Assembly: GCF_945859705.1 (NCBI RefSeq)
Contig: NC_079136.1
Span: forward strand, 129,801,027 to 129,865,026
From: Episyrphus balteatus
Lineage: Eukaryota; Arthropoda; Insecta; Diptera; Syrphidae
Reading direction: 5' to 3'
DNA length: 64,000 nucleotides
Shown one piece after another: positions 60,767 to 64,000 of the stretch. The notes beneath the pieces were generated by a model. The model searched no databases and was not told the origin of the DNA. It worked only from the letters and a program-made list of their open reading frames with translations. Numbering within the stretch: the stretch's first letter is position 1; each line of letters starts with the position of its first letter. The position numbers were made by a program, and so were the translations under genes.

Positions 60767-62705
60767 ATGGCATTCTGGGAAACAGGCAAAACCTCTAAAG
60801 TCACTCCGATTTTGAATCCAAATCAAAAACAATTCCTCGAAGATGAACAACGTTATCGTGAAAAACTGGATGTTTTGGGCAAAAAAGATGGCAGCTTGTC
60901 CGAAATGTATGTTCGACGTGAACAAGTTATCGATGACCCGAAACTCCTGGACAAACATGACTCCTTCTACCACACTACCAAGAGCCTTCTGGTGCTATTT
61001 CAAATCATGGGTGTGATGCCAATTCATCGAAATCCTCCAATCAATAATATGCCACGAACTGGATATTCCTGGACTTCGAAACAATTTTTTTGGGCTTTAT
61101 TCATCTATTCGCTGGAAACTGTGATTGTTGTGATGGTACTGAAGGCAAGAGTCAATCAATTCGTTACCAATTCAGATAAACGTTTTGATGAGGCAATTTA
61201 CAATGTGATTTTTATAAGTTTACTATTTACACATTTCCTATTGCCCGTGGCTTCGTGGCGACATGGGTCACAAGTCGCCATATTCAAGAATATGTGGACA
61301 AATTATCAATTGAAGTTTTTAAAAGTTACCGGAACGGCTATTGTGTTTCCCAATTTGTACCCCTTAACTTGGGGTTTGTGTATATTTTCATGGACTTTGA
61401 GTATTGGAGTTAATTTGTCGCAATACTATTTGCAACCGGATTTTGAACTGTGGTATACTGTGGCATATTATCCTATTATTGCAATGTTGAATGGATTTTG
61501 TAGTTTGTGGTAAGTAAAAATCAACAACACTCTTTATCCCTCAAAAATCATGTTGTTGCAACCAACAAAACAACCAACCCCCATTCACTTTCACACACAG
61601 TTCTTCAAACAAAACTCTTACGAAATGTTCGTCGATGTATCAGGATATCATGAAAAATAGAAAAGTCACCTATTGGGAATCTACAAAAAGGGAGAATATT
61701 ATCCTAAAAATATGCAACAAAAATATGTATGAGTTTATAGCATTTCTTAGCAAAATTATATGTTCAAGAGGAGCAGATACTACTTAGAAGAGTTTGGTTT
61801 CCCTTCAAATATTCAAGGAATTCCAACTTTGTAAACTCGAAGGTATTATTGCATATATTCTGGAGGTTGCGTTCTAACTAGAATTTCTGGGTGCTGGGTG
61901 TGTTTAAATAATTTAGTTTGAAAAATATTTTTTTAAAAAACTGACAAAAATTCTTGCAACTTTTTTATTGTAGTCAGTATTTTTATTCCAATTCTTCCAG
62001 GTACATTAACTGCACTGCATTTGGAACAGCTAGCAAAGCTTTGTCGGGATTTCTTCAAGAAACCCTTCAACAAGAAAAACCAGCACAAAAGCTGACAGAA
62101 TACCGACACCTTTGGATGGATTTAAGTCACATGATGCAGCAACTTGGTATAGACAAAAAATATATCTCTATCCCTTTTTTTTAGCTTTTTTTCTCAAACT
62201 CAAGGTCGTGCCTATTCCAACATGTATGGAATCTATTGCTTGGTAATCTTCTTCACGACAATTATTGCAACTTATGGATCACTAAGTGAAATTATTGACC
62301 ATGGAGCTACTTACAAGGAAGTTGGACTATTTGTTATTGTTTTCTATTGCATGGGATTGTTGTATATAATTTGCAATGAAGCTCATCATGCTTCACTGAG
62401 AGTTGGGTTGGAAATTCAAACGAAGTTATTGAATGTCAATTTGACAGCTGTTGATGCAGCAACACAGAAGGAAGTTGAAATGTTTTTGGTTGCTATATCA
62501 AAGAATCCACCAATAATGAATTTAGATGGTTATGCAAATATTAATCGAGAATTAATTACTTCGGTTAAATTCTTAACTATTGTTTAAGAGGGGCAGAACT
62601 AATTTTTTTTTTCCTTTTTAGAATGTTTCATTTATGGCAACATATTTGGTGGTACTTTTGCAATTTAAAATAACTGAACAACGAGGATTGAAAGTTCAAC
62701 AGTGA
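60767..62705 (+). CDS. Gr21a: Gustatory receptor, Gr21a-like carbon-dioxide receptor subunit
   Basis: Four exons, 60767-61509, 62001-62146, 62205-62563 and 62622-62705, give 443 residues, the usual size for insect gustatory receptors. Phases are 2, 1 and 0. Hydrophobic segments lie near residues 71-87, 106-126, 143-163, 198-218, 232-250, 303-320, 332-350 and 419-435. The last exon holds TYLVVLLQF, the C-terminal TY...QF signature of the family. The stretches YRHLWMDLSHMMQQLGRAYS, EIIDHGATYKEVGLFVIVFY and NPPIMNLDGYANINRELIT match my memory of the highly conserved CO2-receptor subgroup (Drosophila Gr21a, mosquito Gr1). In flies this subunit acts with Gr63a in CO2-sensing neurons. The last donor is gttaaa, unusually weak; both last introns are 58 nt. 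Family assignment is firm, the exact subunit is inferred. Confidence 0.82.
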
Positions 62706-64000
62706 TAAGGAGAAATAACGATTTTTAAATTTAAAGTTGAAAAAACAGCGACATCTTGAGATTTTTTGTAGTTTACAGGAAAATGGTTGTTCAATTTTAT
62801 TTAAACATTAAAACTTATAGTAGCAAGTACATGAACCTTAGAGGGTTCTTGTTTTAAATAACTCGAATCGGTTATGCGTTAAAAAAAATTCTGCGCAAAT
62901 GCTAGAAAAATGAGACACCCTAATCACAAACAGTCAATCACAAGTTTTTTTTACTCTCAAACCAAAACTAAATTTTCGAAAAAATTCATTAAAAAAAAAG
63001 AAAGGGAGGGTCTCTTTAAGCTCTATTTATAAATGGAACGCAAAAGTTCTTTTGAGATCTGATTTCTCAGTTGTTTTCAAACTGGCTTTATTAAGACTGG
63101 GTTCCCTTTTTCAGCAAAGTCAAATCTCATGTAAAAGCATTTGTGTGTATTAGTGAATGTGTTTCGCTCTCTCGCCATCGAATTCTCTGGTTTTTTACTC
63201 TCAGGATGTTGGTTATAGTTTTCATTCATTGTCTCTTTGTGAGATCGCCATCGCACTCACGCGTGCGGGGTGACATGCAAATGGATGTAGGTATACTACA
63301 TATATCTTTATATGGATATGGTGTTTGTGGACGAAAACTGGTTTGAAATTCAATATTTTCATGAAAGATTTCTGGAGTGTATACCTATTTATTTTTGAAA
63401 TGAAAACTTGTTTCCATGTTGCTGTTGTGGATGGCATTTGAGTTTTTTGTGTATCAGAGAAATTTTTTGCATTATAATAATAATTATAGTTGTTCAGCGG
63501 AGAAGCAGGTAGAGGATGTGTTATATGGGTGCATTGATATAATATACTTGACAGTATCCTTTGTGTAGTTTGTATAAAAATATGAGTAGATGCGCAGAAG
63601 GATTGGTTTTCAGGTTCTTGCTCACTTTTCAGTTGTTCTTCGTTGAGCAATTTTTTATCTCGCACACGCGCGTGCCGGCTGACATGGAAATGTATTTACT
63701 TACAATATATAGAATGTTTAGGTTCTTATCTATATGTTGTTTGAGGATGGACTCGATATCAATCCAATTTACTTTCAACACCTTTTTAATAAAGATTTTT
63801 TTAGAGTCACCAATGCAATGAACTCAGTTGAATCGATTTTGTTTTTTATTTACCTATACCTACATTATTAGGAAACAAAAATAAGGCAGCATTAATAACA
63901 CTGGTCAACAAAATTGAACTTTTTTTTTGCCACAAGAACCAAGATATACTTTTCTATAGGTTTTTGATATGCTGAACTCGAATCTGAAGTCAAAAAAAAT
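62706..64000. other. 3' flank of the receptor gene
   Basis: No supported gene. It contains GC-richer patches with two related 33-bp direct repeats at 63251-63283 and 63660-63692 (tcgcac...cgcgtgc...gacatg), possibly regulatory sequence for the receptor or for a gene beyond the window. Confidence 0.4.

Noticed and set aside
1..64000. CRISPR arrays, bacterial operons or integrated virus genes
   Set aside because: No regularly spaced repeats with spacers, no prokaryotic gene organisation and no recognisable viral or retrotransposon polymerase ORF were seen.

Overview
The window is AT-rich eukaryotic DNA with GT-AG introns, long homopolymer runs and many small inverted-repeat elements. Protein content points to an insect, most likely a fly (Diptera): secreted ADAMTS-like matrix proteins and an insect gustatory receptor that resembles the carbon-dioxide receptor Gr21a. 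All supported genes lie on the + strand. Most of the sequence is intron or intergenic DNA.

Layout. (1) About 551-12158: copy 1 of an ADAMTS-like (ADAMTSL) gene. Its N-terminal exons (551-1887) encode a signal-peptide core, an acidic linker, a thrombospondin type-1 repeat (TSR) and a cysteine-rich module. After a 7.4-kb intron, the C-terminal exons (9499-12158) encode a spacer, five further TSRs and a PLAC domain. The first exon lies outside the window. (2) 12159-25934: intergenic, with a 1.6-kb foldback palindrome and a tRNA-like relic inside inverted repeats. (3) About 25935-59816: copy 2, same domain order, exon number and intron phases, but with a Thr-rich mucin-like linker in place of the acidic one and an almost empty 18-kb central intron. 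A 17-nt first coding exon (25935-25951) is proposed for it. (4) 60767-62705: the four-exon receptor gene, with a TATA box and initiator just upstream. (5) 62706-64000: no supported gene.

Most interesting point. In both ADAMTSL copies a small ATG exon that looks like a signal peptide (9343-9399; 57060-57101) sits just before the first spacer exon. It is in phase 0, the same phase as the donor that ends the N-terminal module. Each copy can therefore be read as a two-promoter gene: a long protein with TSR, Cys-rich, spacer, TSRs and PLAC, and a short secreted protein with only spacer, TSRs and PLAC. Alternatively the N- and C-terminal parts are separate genes. Preservation in two diverged paralogs argues that the internal start is functional. 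All splice models were read by eye from reading frame, phase and splice consensus; none is confirmed by transcripts.
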